In this document: positions 11,706 to 22,405 of the stretch, piece after piece
Position numbering within the stretch: position 1 is the first letter of the stretch
How the letters are laid out: every line of letters starts with the position of its first letter
NCBI RefSeq assembly: GCF_001186125.1
Contig: NW_014040340.1
Span: forward strand, 14,876-48,384
DNA length: 33,509 nucleotides
Reading direction: 5' to 3'
DNA from: Sphaeroforma arctica JP610
Taxonomy: Eukaryota; Opisthokonta; Ichthyosporea; Ichthyophonida
Translations under genes and position numbers: made by a program
Notes under the pieces: model-generated
Told to the model about the DNA's origin: nothing
Seen by the model: the letters and a program-made list of their open reading frames with translations, nothing else
Databases searched by the model: none

Positions 11706-12588
11706 TTTGATGAGTGAGGCACCCAGGCCTGAACAGAGGAGACTCAGAATGTATACATATACCACGATATGTACATGATGCAGATGATTATATAGTGAGA
11801 CATTGTGCTTACTGCATATTATTTTATCACATACATTCAGTTAAATAAATACTCAACTCCAACTTTCAATATTAAGGCGTTCAAAATTATCACGCGCATA
11901 CTATTTCGTCTTGTGTGTGCAAGTATGCTCACCATAAAGGTACACCCATGAGTGATTACATGCCATAACACACTATATAGTATATTTTAATATTGAGAGC
12001 GATATTCACATCGGCGATATAGTGCTACGTTAGCTAAACACTGACCTAGTGCGTGTGCACAAAGGTAAATAGAATTCTATAGAACGATATCAAACTCATT
12101 TTAGTTCAACTGTAGAAACAAATTGTACTTGTGGATACATAACTGCAGTCAACCGGATACCATGTACGGTGCAGGTCAGTACAAAAATTGAAGTGTTATC
12201 TGAACACCATTGAGCTAGTGGTCGATCTGCATAGCCTCGTTGTGCATACTAAACTAGCTTATATGCGAAACAACGTAACGTGGATGACCATATGAAAGAA
12301 TGTAAGGCGAATGTGCGTGTTTTGCTGCTCTACAACGCGTCCATATATCGATAGGACTGATTTGAATGATTATGAATACACAGTATTGTAGCATTCGTAC
12401 TCACGTATATGTGTGTGTTTGTATGAAACCAACACTGTGATAGTGGATATCCATCCGTGCGTAGATATTCATATGTGTGAATTGGAGGAGCAGCGACTAA
12501 AACGGCGACAGTTACAACAATTCAGTCAAAATGTATTCAAGGGCATTACACATACATGTGCACACGCACATTAAAGTAAGATTTGACT
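11706..12588. other. Gap without recognisable genes
   Basis: No coding motif, RNA gene or clear repeat was seen on either strand. Confidence 0.5.
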
Positions 12589-12876
12589 TTATTTCACGAA
12601 AGTTTTCGAAAAGCCATCTTTGGAGTTGACTGCGCACAGTACCTCACGGTTTTTAAGGTTCATCATTATTGCGGATGCCGAAGCAAGATCACCCGTGATG
12701 AGTCGCGCCAGTCGTGCCCTTAGTTGCCTTATACAGAGTGATTTCATGGACCGTGGAGAGCAGTATGAACCAATGAGGTTTTCCTTTAGAGCCCCTTTAT
12801 CAAGTTTATCGGAGCTCAAGTTGATATATGTGCCGCAGGTGCAATCTATTAAACACTCAAAACACGGAAAAATGTC
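12589..12876 (-). CDS. Unidentified ORF or terminal exon, Cys-rich then basic helical
   Basis: A minus-strand frame of about 95 codons opens near 12876 and ends at a TAA lying inside AAATAAAG, so stop codon and poly(A) signal overlap. It starts with a Cys cluster (CFECLIDCTCG). A likely helical basic stretch follows, CIRQLRARLARLITGDLAS, loosely recalling SAP-like segments. The first internal Met gives 76 residues. An acceptor-like TTTAATAG lies just before the CTCG motif, so this may be the last exon of a longer gene. No homologue was recognised. Confidence 0.4.
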   Translation of the reverse strand, partial: DIFPCFECLIDCTCGTYINLSSDKLDKGALKENLIGSYCSPRSMKSLCIRQLRARLARLITGDLASASAIMMNLKNREVLCAVNSKDGFSKTFVK

Positions 12877-14111
12877 GTTTTACGGTGACTTGCCCATATA
12901 TGTACCTTATATACGAAGAATCCAAATGTAATTGAGCTCGACACTTTGCTCCGACAGTATTAAAGTGTAAAGTGTTTAGTTGGAGTCTATGATGGCTTTT
13001 ATGCTGGAAATGCATATTTCGCTGTATTTAACACTGAAACAATCACCACCCCAATGCATGTTTTGGCGTGTTCTGGCGTCTTTTGGCGCGTTTTGCAAAT
13101 ACGCACCCCTCGAGCTTTATGTACAAGGGTGCCACAACCAAAGCTCGACTGGTTTAGTGGGCATGATTCTGTAGCACTTTTCACACCAATATGCTGTGAT
13201 TGATCAATAGTGCCAATTAATAAATCTACACATGGGCACGCGCGCAAAAACCAGCCCAAACTGTGAACAGAACGTGATACATTTTAGTGTACGTGATGTT
13301 ACTGCTTTATGTTTGTTTATGTAACTTCCGCATCTAGCAACTCATATCGACAACATTCGTACAGAAAGATCTGGTTGTTTTTCTCGTAGCTGATAAATGT
13401 GTAAATTTACCGCTTTGTGATAGGCATTGTTATGCAAGGTTAAACTTTTAAACATTTATAGCCAATAAAGCAAGCACGAGATTATATGAAGCATAGTGCT
13501 AAAATAGCTATCTACCACAGTATGCACACTTGTATATATTTGTACTACGACTTGTACACTAAGATCTGTATCTACCAGTCTAGGTGTACACACATTAATT
13601 AGCTCTAAAAATGAAGCCCCGAATACTATGAATATATACAGCAACATGCACTTCTGTACGGGACAGCGATATCAACTGTATTTAAACTTAATCAGCATTG
13701 CATGTATTGAGTCGCGCTTTAGTTCCATAGATAAGTGAGAAAGAAACCATAGTGTTGCGTGGACAGCTTATACTCATTGGAATACAACGGGTAGCACCGC
13801 AATGTTTGCTATATTCGGTGGTAGGCTTTCAACATTGTATGTGTTTTTTGTGTTATTTTCGTCAGCGTGGATAAGGATCAGCAATCTCATAATATCGACA
13901 CGCACATCAAAGTGACGCACACCTTATAATCAATGCAGAGTACAAATAAGATATACCTTCATAGTACAAAAAAAAATCTATTACCGAAAACAGAAACTCG
14001 AACAATCTGTTATGTCTTGGTATAGTTACCAAAGCTCTTACTTGCTTACATCCGCGAGAAATAAAGGGAAGGCAGTGTACGCTTCATGAATCATGTCACA
14101 GAAGGGGATGA
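12877..14111. other. Gap without recognisable genes
   Basis: Nothing coding was recognised. A short TTTTGGCG-type repeat occurs near 13061-13097. Possible introns between the flanking minus-strand frames cannot be excluded. Confidence 0.45.
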
Positions 14112-14573
14112 TTACCTCAGAGTCCAGGAAACGGAATATACAACTCCAGTCTTCTTCATTTCCTGAGTCATATAGTGTTCCGGGCGTGTATACACAGCAG
14201 AAGGGAGATCAACCTTCATGGAGCACCAAATCGGGGCATCCAAGGCCATAGAACTCCGCGCAATCTCATTATCCACATAAACACGAGCGTGAAATATTTC
14301 GCTCCAGGCTTCGTTAACACAATTTGCAGGTCGATGGGAAGTTATACTGGCCCATTCATTGTCTGTTTCGTACTCTATAGTGGCCTCGTCTGCGTCTTGG
14401 TTGAATTGTATAGCTCTGAAGTTTTGCATCGACATCCCCCATGGTACCATAATGGTGAGTACTAGATCGCGACAGCCGGTTCTAGGATTGTGAAAAAAAG
14501 GCTCAGGCTCCTCATTTTCATCATCGCTTTCGCCATCACAAGTGTCGATCACAAGCGTCGTCGAATCCGCCAT
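14112..14573 (-). CDS. Unidentified acidic 153-residue ORF, possibly a first exon
   Basis: An intact minus-strand frame from ATG 14573 to TAA. It has an acidic N-terminus (DGESDDENEEPEPF), then DLVLTIMVPWGMSMQNF and ATIEYETDNEWASI, a beta-rich pattern. A mixed C-terminal half ends EMKKTGVVYSVSWTLR. Composition and length make chance unlikely. The stop is part of CTGAG|GTAATC, a plausible splice donor, so the true product could be longer. No signal peptide or membrane segment is seen. The family was not recognised. Proximity to the Harbinger-like remnant on the same strand allows, but does not show, a transposon accessory protein. Confidence 0.5.
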   Translation of the reverse strand: MADSTTLVIDTCDGESDDENEEPEPFFHNPRTGCRDLVLTIMVPWGMSMQNFRAIQFNQDADEATIEYETDNEWASITSHRPANCVNEAWSEIFHARVYVDNEIARSSMALDAPIWCSMKVDLPSAVYTRPEHYMTQEMKKTGVVYSVSWTLR

Positions 14574-15126
14574 GAACTAGAGTAAGTGATTTGTGTCCGA
14601 TTTGTCCTCGGCCATGATGGAAAGACGTCTCCTGGCCTCGTTTCCACTCTTGATCGCTGAGAATTAATGGAAAAAACAATAGCGACTTTGTGTGCATGAG
14701 TACGCTGTTGCAGATGCAGACTACAACATCTAAATGCAACCTTTTTCGTACTAATAGCCTGCGCTCGCCCTACAAGATATACCCACACGCCTGAATCTGT
14801 ACCAAACTATTTTTAAGATATATATAATGCCATGTGAAAAGACTACGGTGATTATTTAGAATAGTATGTTGTGTATCCTGGGTACTCGGTAAGGGAAACA
14901 GAAGTGATGCCGATGTTAGTCGGAAGAAATAATCATACAATCCAAACATGCTTACATACTAAAGTGCCTCCTTACAGAGTATAACGTTAGTTGCGCGCGA
15001 GCGAAAATTAAAGAGCCAACCTTGAAGTATAGTCATGCATTAATAACACTCATAAATTGGGACAAGTATATGGACCTGATTTGTTGCAGTAAATACCATA
15101 CAAACGTAAATACCATACAAACATAT
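14574..15126. other. Gap before the gypsy-like element
   Basis: No gene was recognised. A perfect 17-bp tandem repeat (GTAAATACCATACAAAC) lies at 15089-15105 and 15106-15122, immediately before the putative LTR edge. Confidence 0.5.
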
Positions 15127-15458
15127 TGTAGAGTATGGAAAGTAGCTGAAAGGTACACGACAAGGATACAATAGCCACTTCTCAAGTACGATTGTCTCAG
15201 CTAGGAAAAGTCCCTAGTCTGAGAGAACCGACCTGAGTCTTTATTTGCGTTTTCATTAGACTCAGGATTTAACTCAGGATTTACTTGAGTGTTTCTCTCA
15301 CACGTGGAGTCCCGGTATAGCTTACCGGTTCTACCGCTAATATTTATGGTGACTCTAATATCAGAAATTCCAATCATAATTCCAAAACTCAATATTTGAT
15401 TATTCTGGGATTTGGGATTTGCATTGGCTTTTTGATAATCTGGTCCCTAGATGCTACA
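15127..15458 (-). repeat. Putative 3' LTR of the gypsy-like element
   Basis: A 332-bp segment starts TGTAG and ends CTACA, giving short terminal inverted repeats. On the minus strand it is directly preceded by a polypurine tract (AAGTTGGGGGGC at 15459-15470), as expected for a 3' LTR. The left edge is less certain than the right. Confidence 0.55.
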
Positions 15459-15838
15459 GCCCCCCAACTTTATGCTTCTTAACCTGCGTAGGAGTAGAAA
15501 GTGACATCTTACAGTACTAGATTATCTAGAGGTTGGTGCTTGTATACAGGGAAAGACTTGTTTCTTAGGGGGCATAAGATGAAAAACCTGCCACCAGTAT
15601 TTTTTTCTTACATTCTACCACGCTCATGGGAGTCAGTCTTGACCGGTGCTCTCGATTGTTCTCAACTTGGCTTTGGAAAACGCTTCTCAACGGTGCTTTC
15701 ACAGCCGAGTCTTTGGTCCTTGTCCCTCTGGTGTAAGAGGAGAGCACGCTTCAAGGCGAGAAAGGTGGAAGTGTCCCGTGGTATCAGTGAGACTTGCTTA
15801 GGTCCCCCGCCTCGTGCGCTTTCTGTTGCTTGGTGATC

Positions 15839-16570
15839 TTATATCAGTGCTCGTCGTTGCTGGCTTCTTTGGCCTTGACTGCCTTTGTTTGCGTCGGTAG
15901 CGTTGACGGTATGTTGTGATGACATCCGCATCTGCGATGTCTGATTCATGCGTCCAGGTAGTGCAACATTGTTATCTAGTTGTGGCCTGATGGCTTCTTC
16001 TAGATTCTGTAGTCGCTCTTCCCAAGAAACTGATATACTGGGTGCGGTCACTGGCTCGTTGTAGTCTGTTAGTGTTGGAAGTCGTGAACACCAGTTACCA
16101 GGATTTTGCTCAACGTATTTTCGTAACAGTGGCATGAGGTCTCTGTGTGATCGTTCGTTCGCGCCTAATACTTTAGGTTGATACGGCCGAGAGACTAGGT
16201 GTCGCATTGGGGCCTGTTCAACAACTTTTGAAAGTGTGTTGTTAATGTATTCAGTGCCATGGTCAGTCCAAATGATTTGTAGGAATCCATGTTCACACAT
16301 GATTGGTACTAGCGTGCGCGGCATCATTGGACGTAATATGACACACGATGAGTGTACATCGAGCCATACTAACACATAAGTGTGTCCTCTGTTGGAATAC
16401 AATACTTGAACTCTGTCGCCTGGAAATGCGGCTGTGATTGATTGTAAGGGATGGAATTCCTTTTTGTGTATCTTATATTTGAGACATGGTATGTATCTGT
16501 CAATGAACTTGTGAACATGTTGTTACCTTTTCCTCAGGAGTGTAATGTCCCAAGTTGTGCTATTGTTCGA
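15839..16570 (-). mobile_element. Integrase part of the gypsy-like element
   Basis: The retroviral-type integrase core is recognisable from VLVWLDVHSS (first Asp), IIWTDHGTEY (second Asp) and GANERSHRDLM (Glu). A zinc-binding-like LGHYTPEEK stretch lies upstream near 16550. This is a Ty3-type DDE integrase. It is a fossil piece of the element described above. Confidence 0.8.
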
Positions 16571-16707
16571 GTTTTTAGGTAAACTGGTTCTGATGCTGCA
16601 ATGTGTATGGCAGGTTGTTCCCGCGTTGGGTCAAAGTACGGAGAATTCACTCCTACTTTTGCTACTAATGTGACACCCAATGGGGTCTTGCCACAAGCTT
16701 TCTTACT

Positions 16708-17038
16708 TTATTTGAGGAAAGTATTGTTTGTGTTTTCCACTAGCATTTGGTATTCTTCCAGTAAAGACAAGAATTTTGGAAACCATGTTGCATAGGGGTA
16801 GTATGGTACACATATCGTGATGCTGGTTGCCTCTTTAATTACTTTGTCCAGGACATCAGGTATGAGTTCCCATGGTGGGTTCGTCCATGCATATATTTCC
16901 TGCGCCCACTTTTGTTGTAGCGCATTCTTTTTTGGTGTAGTATTTATCTGTGTGTGCATTGTGTGCCGATGCAAAAAGATACACTGTGAATTTTCCAAAC
17001 CGCCATTCAGCTTCTTGGTATAATCTGAGGTGTAACAT
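16708..17038 (-). mobile_element. DLFAS/NPPW (Dam methyltransferase-like) module of the gypsy-like element
   Basis: Two neighbouring minus-strand stretches contain RFGKFTVYLFASAHNA and, further on, YAWTNPPWELIPDVLDKV with PYYPYATWFPKFLSLL. This pattern is known C-terminal to RNase H in DIRS/Ngaro pols and in some fungal or protist gypsy-type pols. NPPW matches the (D/N)PP(Y/F/W) motif of N6-adenine methyltransferases, and the FA..NA block recalls phage Dam enzymes. Enzymatic activity cannot be claimed. Confidence 0.6.
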
Positions 17039-17870
17039 CCGGTCTATGGCTGATATGGTTAATATATTTATAATTAGATTATTTGATTAATCTACTGAGA
17101 CAAATATCTACAATTGCGTTTCAACGTATACCAGGTTTCATAACAGTATTGCGTTTAAACATTTATACGTTTATAATATACGCTTAACATGTGCTTCTAC
17201 TATAGGAACCCGCTGATTTTAGAACAGTGAACCGCTGCCCGATAAGATGGTCATGAAAGTGAACCAAAGCATAGGTATTAAAGTGCTAATAGCTTAAGAT
17301 CCACTGTGAATTTTCCNNNNNNNNNNNNNNNNNNNNNNNNNNNNNNNNNNNNNNNNNNNNNNNNNNNNNNNNNNNNNNNNNNNNNNNNNNNNNNNNNNNN
17401 NNNNNNNNNNNNNNNNNNNNNNNNNNNNNNNNNNNNNNNNNNNNNNNNNNNNNNNNNNNNNNNNNNNNNNNNNNNNNNNNNNNNNNNNNNNNNNNNNNNN
17501 NNNNNNNNNNNNNNNNNNNNNNNNNNNNNNNNNNNNNNNNNNNNGCTAATAGCTTAAGATCCACTGTGAATTTTCCAAACCGTCGTTCAGCTTCTTGGTA
17601 GAATCCGGGGTGTAGCATCCGGTCTATGGCTGATATGGTTAATATATTTATGATTAGAATATTTAATTGATTTGCAGTTTCAAATATCTACAATTGCGTT
17701 TCAACGTATACCAGGTTTTATAATAGTATTGCGTTTAAACATTCATACGTTTATAATATACGTTTAACATGTGCTTCTACTATATGAACCCGCTGATTCT
17801 ACAACAGTGAGCCGCTGCCCGATAAGATGGTCATGAAAGTGAATCAGAGCATAGGTATCAAAGTGCTAAT
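16980..17870. repeat. Tandem duplication of the RNase H to DLFAS region
   Basis: A unit of about 310 bp (16980-17290) recurs at 17560-17870 with roughly 90% identity by eye. Both copies begin ACTGTGAATTTTCC and end near AAAGTGCTAAT. The N gap sits between them, so the true copy number is unknown. Confidence 0.8.
17317..17544. other. Assembly gap (228 N)
   Basis: Runs of N. The 32 bases before the gap (17285-17316) are identical to the 32 bases after it (17545-17576), which suggests overlapping contig ends or a collapsed tandem array. Open frames across it are meaningless. Confidence 0.98.
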
Positions 17871-18318
17871 TGTTAGCGTGCGGTGTGGGGGACTAATAGT
17901 AAAGTGCTAGTGTATCTAACGTATGATGCATTCGAATGAATTTATTTATGATCTCACCCTCAGCTATATACTGATGGTGTTTGAACTAGTGTTCAACCAC
18001 TTGGGTTGGCCAGGGTAAAAACTCATATAATCAGTATGAGAAACCAACACTTTAGCACTCGGATTTATTTTCTAGAAATAAATACATCATATTCTCTGTT
18101 ACTACACTCAGTCTTGGACCTCGGCTCTCGGCTAGCCGGTGGCCCGTATTCTATAAATAGAATAATCTGAGAAGAAGTCTCAAATTACTCTTACGTTCTC
18201 TCGGGCTGACCCACCAATACTTATATGAATTTGAGAACAAGTTCCAAATTACTCTCGGGCTGACGACGTAAAACGGTATTAACGTATATAGAAATACGTC
18301 TATTACTGTAGTCTCTCA
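17871..18318 (-). repeat. Solo LTR (family E) inserted in the gypsy-like element
   Basis: A 448-bp segment runs from TGTTAGCG to GTCTCTCA and is flanked on both sides by CTAAT (17866-17870 and 18319-18323), a 5-bp target-site duplication. Its right half and the motif GGCCAGGGTAAAAACTCATA match the segment at 24676-25164, defining one LTR family. No internal region is present, so it is probably a product of LTR-LTR recombination. Confidence 0.75.
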
Positions 18319-19025
18319 CTAATAGCTTTTTCATCGGGGTTGCATATGTCTGTTGTGCCTTGGTGACAGTCTTTGAGAAGAACATCAGGTAATGCTTGCG
18401 TCCGTCAATTAGTTGAAATAGTGCTGTGGACAAAGTACCCGAGGCGGATTTTAAGACCGGACCCGAGGACCGGATCTGAGAGATGAATTTAGGACCGGAC
18501 CAGCGGACCGGACCTAGGGGAATAATTGAGGACCGGGCCAGAGGACCGGACCGATTAGTGGAATAGAGAATTTAATGAGATAAAGGTGATGACTCATCCT
18601 AAACCATAGAGACGGGTATTTTCACATAACCCGATGGTAGAGAAAGTCTCGTTCCACATAGAATCGTGATTAATAAATATAGCAGTTGCGCCATTCCCAA
18701 TGGCACTTCTGACTGAGTTCACTTATTTCAGACTTAGCACTCTTTACTAAGCGTAACTCGGGTTTAACCACAATGCTCCACCAATACCATAATCTCTTGC
18801 ATCTGTTTCCAATTCAAGTAAAACACCATCAACCGAAAAGTTCAACCGTACTGCCGACAGGATAGCTTCCTTCATCTGAATCCACGCCAATTGATGTTCT
18901 GGCTCTTAACGATTCCCAATGGGCTCCTTTGGCTTAAGCTTAGAAAACGTTCGTAGTGGAGCCACTTTATGTGCAAAGTTAGGTAAATGCTTATGTAAGA
19001 AGTTCGTATGCCAATCCTAAAGCAG
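18319..19025 (-). mobile_element. Reverse transcriptase/RNase H remains of the gypsy-like element
   Basis: Minus-strand stretches include LPNFAHKVAPLRTF (near 18980), ELETDARDYGIGGA (near 18800) and YLMFFSKTVTKAQQTYATP (near 18350). These are the end of a Ty3-type reverse transcriptase and the start of its RNase H. An LTR-like insertion separates the pieces. Confidence 0.75.
18425..18772. repeat. 348-bp LTR-like insertion with GGACCGGACC repeats
   Basis: It starts TGTGG and ends CCACA. The inverted similarity extends inward (CCCGAG near both ends). It splits the RNase H stretch, and its flanks (AGTGC and AATGC) resemble a 5-bp target duplication with one change. Between 18458 and 18560 the motif GACCGGACC or a close variant recurs about five times. 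No family was recognised. It may be a solo LTR or an unusual non-autonomous element. Confidence 0.5.
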
Positions 19026-19103
19026 TACCAGAGGACCGGACCGATTAGTGGAATAGAGAATTTAATGAGAGAAAAGTGATGACTCATCCGAAACCATAGA
19101 GAC
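19026..19103. repeat. 78-bp fragment duplicated from the LTR-like insertion
   Basis: This segment matches 18536-18613 at about 95%. It ends exactly at the first base of the copia LTR (19104). It is probably the remainder of a second copy of the same repeat into which the copia-like element inserted. Confidence 0.75.
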
Positions 19104-19287
19104 TGTTAGACAATAGTAACGTGTATTAAGTAACTTCATTTACACCTCTTCTGAGGGCCTATATATGTCACTATTAATCCGCCTATATATATAATGGCGG
19201 AATTTGAATGTTGACACTGACAGCCCGGTGTACCGAACTGTTGTTGTATTCTTGATATCCGCATATGATGATTTGTTTTGCCTAACA
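19104..19287 (-). repeat. 3' LTR of the first copia-like element
   Basis: A 184-bp segment with perfect 6-bp inverted ends, TGTTAG and CTAACA. On the minus strand a polypurine tract (TTTCAGGGGAG) directly precedes it. The matching 5' LTR is absent from the window. Confidence 0.8.
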
Positions 19288-19549
19288 CTCCCCTGAAATC
19301 GTCAAGAGTGTGAAGAGAGAGAATACAATCACTGCATCTCATTCTTCCCTGGATTGGTTCTCGACAATATCATCATGCTTTAGTGTGGCGCGAGTGTGTA
19401 GGGCGAGGGGTGTTTTTGGTAAGCATATCGGCTGGGTTGTCGGTGGTGCTGACGTAGTCTGCTGTGATGACACTTTCTTGTTCGAGTTCCTTAATGTGAT
19501 GGACTCGTATATCGATATGTCCTAGATGTTTGGTCGGTCCCGTATATGC

Positions 19550-20691
19550 GATAGTATGAAAAGCTGATTTGTTATCACACTAAAGCGGCGTGGGCTCGGT
19601 TTGGAGAAAACTTAACTCAGAGAGTATTTTTCGTAACCTTTGTATACTCTTGGCAGCTTCTGATGCAGCAAAGTATTCGGCTTTGGCAGTACTTGTGGAC
19701 ATTGTCTTCTGTCGCTGTGATTTTCAGGTGACTGGGACTTTGTTGATACGCAGATTATAGCCGGCAGTAGAACGTCGTGTGTCAGGACATGCAGCGGTCA
19801 GCGTCGCAGACAGCATCGGCAACTAGTGGTCCCTCGTGGAATGAGTAAGTGCGACCTAATTGTGATGTATCCTTGAGGTATCGTAGGATACGTTGAGCTG
19901 CCATCCAGTGTTGGGCAGATGGGTTGTTCATGTACCGAGCTAGTGTGTTTAGGGCGTAGGTGATGTCGATGCGAATTAATACCGACAGATATTGTAATGT
20001 GCCTATCAATTCACGATATTCACATATGTGTGGGGGACGCGTGTTTATGCTAACGATATCCTGAGTTGCAGGTGTCGGCGCTGATGGGCTGTCGGCGAGA
20101 TCAAAGTTCTCTAAGGCCTCGCGGATGTAGCTATATTGAACTAAGCTCAGGGAGTCGTTTGACGATAGAACGCGTCTCCTATGAGCCATTGTGGTTTACC
20201 CATTTCTTTGCAGTTATAGTCTGACTAGATCAGTTCTTTGAAACGTGTGACGTCGGCGGCAGAGTTACCACAAAATATAAGGTCATCGACATATATAATA
20301 ACAGCGCAGAAAAAACTATCAGAGTCAATGATGAAGAGGCAGGGATTTGAGGCTGCTTGGTGGAAGCCCATGTTGAGGAGTTTGGACTTTAGGAGAGCAT
20401 GCCAAAGGAGACCTGATTGTTTAAGTCCGTATAGACTCTTATTGAGTTTCAAGATGTGATCAGGTGGTAGGCCGACGGCGGCAGACCTGTTGGAAAACCC
20501 TATATGTATGCTGAGTCCACGTCCATCTGTTCAACGTGCCACCTGTTAGAGGCGGCGACGGCAAGAAGTGTGCGGAGGGTATCGTGACTGCATGTGGACG
20601 CGTAAGTCTCATTGTAGTTCATGCCTTTGGTCTGTGTAAATCCTCGAGCGCAAAGTCCAGTCTTATACCTATCTACCATACCATCCATCAT
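19550..20691 (-). mobile_element. Reverse transcriptase and RNase H of Copia-A
   Basis: Ty1-type motifs include RYKTGLCARGFTQTKGMNY, WHVEQMDVDSAYI, LNKSLYGLKQSGLLWH and IIYVDDLIFCGN (the YVDD active-site box). The connection region is recognised by YRELIGTLQYLSVLIR and HWMAAQRILRYLKDTSQL. RNase H-like sequence continues to near 19550. These are fossil parts. Confidence 0.85.
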
Positions 20692-22405
20692 CTTGATTTT
20701 AAAAACCCATTTGCTAGGGACGGTAAAGGCGTCGTCTGGTACTTCGTCCAGACATAGGAGATCGTACGCACCAGCCTTCTTTAAGACTGTCTAGCTTGCG
20801 TTGTATGGACGTGCACCAAAGGTCAGCTATTCGCCTTTGAGCACTTGGCGAATGGTAGCAAAACACAGGGGTGAGTGGGTGTGATTGAATCTTGTTGCAT
20901 ACTGTGTAGAGTTTATGTACTGTATCATTGTACATAGCCTGTTGTCGTGTGCTTTCATGTAGGTCAGTGGAATCGTCGGGTAGAATAGTGTTGATTTTGA
21001 TAGGTATGTCATCTTGGTCGTCGTCAGCGGTTCCGGCTAGTCGTGGAGGTGTATGAGATATAGCCTGAAGTGTTTTACTAGTGCTGGAACGAGCCAGTTG
21101 GAGTGCTGCCCGGCGAAACTGGCGGTGAGCTTTGTTAGTTTCGGATGTGTGTGTCAGATATGCGAGTGTGCGTCTCAATTTGTCTTTGGGATTAATCTCT
21201 TGTTTAGGGAGAGATGTGATCGTATTTGAAAAAGATACCAGTGTTTTCGATATCTGGGCTCCAATGAACGTGTCTAGATGGAGGTAACGTATGACGTGGA
21301 GATGTTGTGCTGGTTGCTGTGACGTTAATATATTCGGCACCATGTTGATTAGTAGCGTTATGATGTGTCATTTGTCTAGCATGCTGACGAGTCATACGCA
21401 CCTGATTGGGTAAAGCGGGTTCATTGAGACTTCTGCTATTGTTTCGACCCGGTAGTAAGAGACCTTTTGACGCACGCGAAGTGGGATGTTTTGCAATGTG
21501 ACTTTGTAGTTCTCTGTTAACCATGTCCTCGACAGTTGCGGTCGGCCGTTCGAAAAGTGCGGGTGGGCGTGGGGGTGTTGAAGTACCATGTTGATCGGTG
21601 CTGTTTGGTGTGGGAAGAAGTGGTTGGAGGCGAATCTATGTATTGATGTATGTATAGTATCTGTGGTGGTGTCGTTACTGGGTTGTTGGGTGATGAGTGG
21701 CGGATACTCCCCTGGAATAGGTAGAGTGTGGTTAGCAGGTGGTAAGGTAGTCTGAAGCTCCCCTGCAAGGTATGTGGGGTGATCTGTGGATGTGATGGTA
21801 GTTAGTTGCTCCCCTGGAATGATGAAGGTAAGCGAATCGATGACATGGGTAAAGCTGGATGTGGTGGTAGTCAGTGGCTTTCCTGGAATGATGAGGGTGG
21901 GTGAGTCAGGTACATTGGTGGAGTTGGTGTTGGCGAGTGTGATCTTTCTGATAGTGGGTACATTGTCTGGTGTGGTATCTGGGAAACTTGCGATTGGCGT
22001 AGTGCCGACCATTGTCCACGTTGGGAATACTTTATGATTAAACTGGACGTCACGGGAGTGACATATTTTTCCCAGTTTTCACGCTGAAGATACGGCATTC
22101 ATCGAAGTATTTAGTGTTGTGACCGAAATAAACACCTAGAGTTGCACGGTCATCTAATTTGTCTTGTTGGTCTTGATTAATGATAGCTACTTGACATCCG
22201 TAGACATGCAAGTGTTTGATGCGCTGTGTAGGTTTAGAACCCCAGAAGGCTTCCAGGGATGATTGCTGATTAGCGTTGTGTTTGTTATGTTGGACGAACT
22301 TGATAAGTGTAGCGTGGCGTAGTGATTCTGCCCATATAACGTCAGGTTGCCGCGAGTGTTTGAGGAGTTCAAGTGTGATATTTTTGATGAAATCATTAGT
22401 ACGTT

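Larger units (their letters stand above)
15127..19025 (-). mobile_element. Ty3/gypsy-like LTR retrotransposon, truncated and multiply broken
   Basis: Minus-strand fossil with the Ty3 order. Reverse transcriptase and RNase H remains (19025-17041) are followed by a DLFAS-type methyltransferase-like module (17038-16708), integrase (about 16570-15839) and a putative 3' LTR (15127-15458). It is broken in several ways and lacks its gag/protease half and 5' LTR. It hosts an LTR-like insertion (18425-18772), a solo LTR of another family (17871-18318) and a tandem duplication with an assembly gap. The nested insertions make it one of the oldest elements in the window. Confidence 0.8.

Noticed and set aside
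11541-11765. 74-codon minus-strand open frame
   Set aside because: It is a shadow of the more protein-like plus-strand tract at 11604-11705.
15501-15836. 111-codon plus-strand open frame
   Set aside because: It lies between the gypsy integrase and LTR, antisense to the element, with no recognisable motif.
17286-17618. Open frames running through the N stretch
   Set aside because: They consist mostly of undetermined residues.
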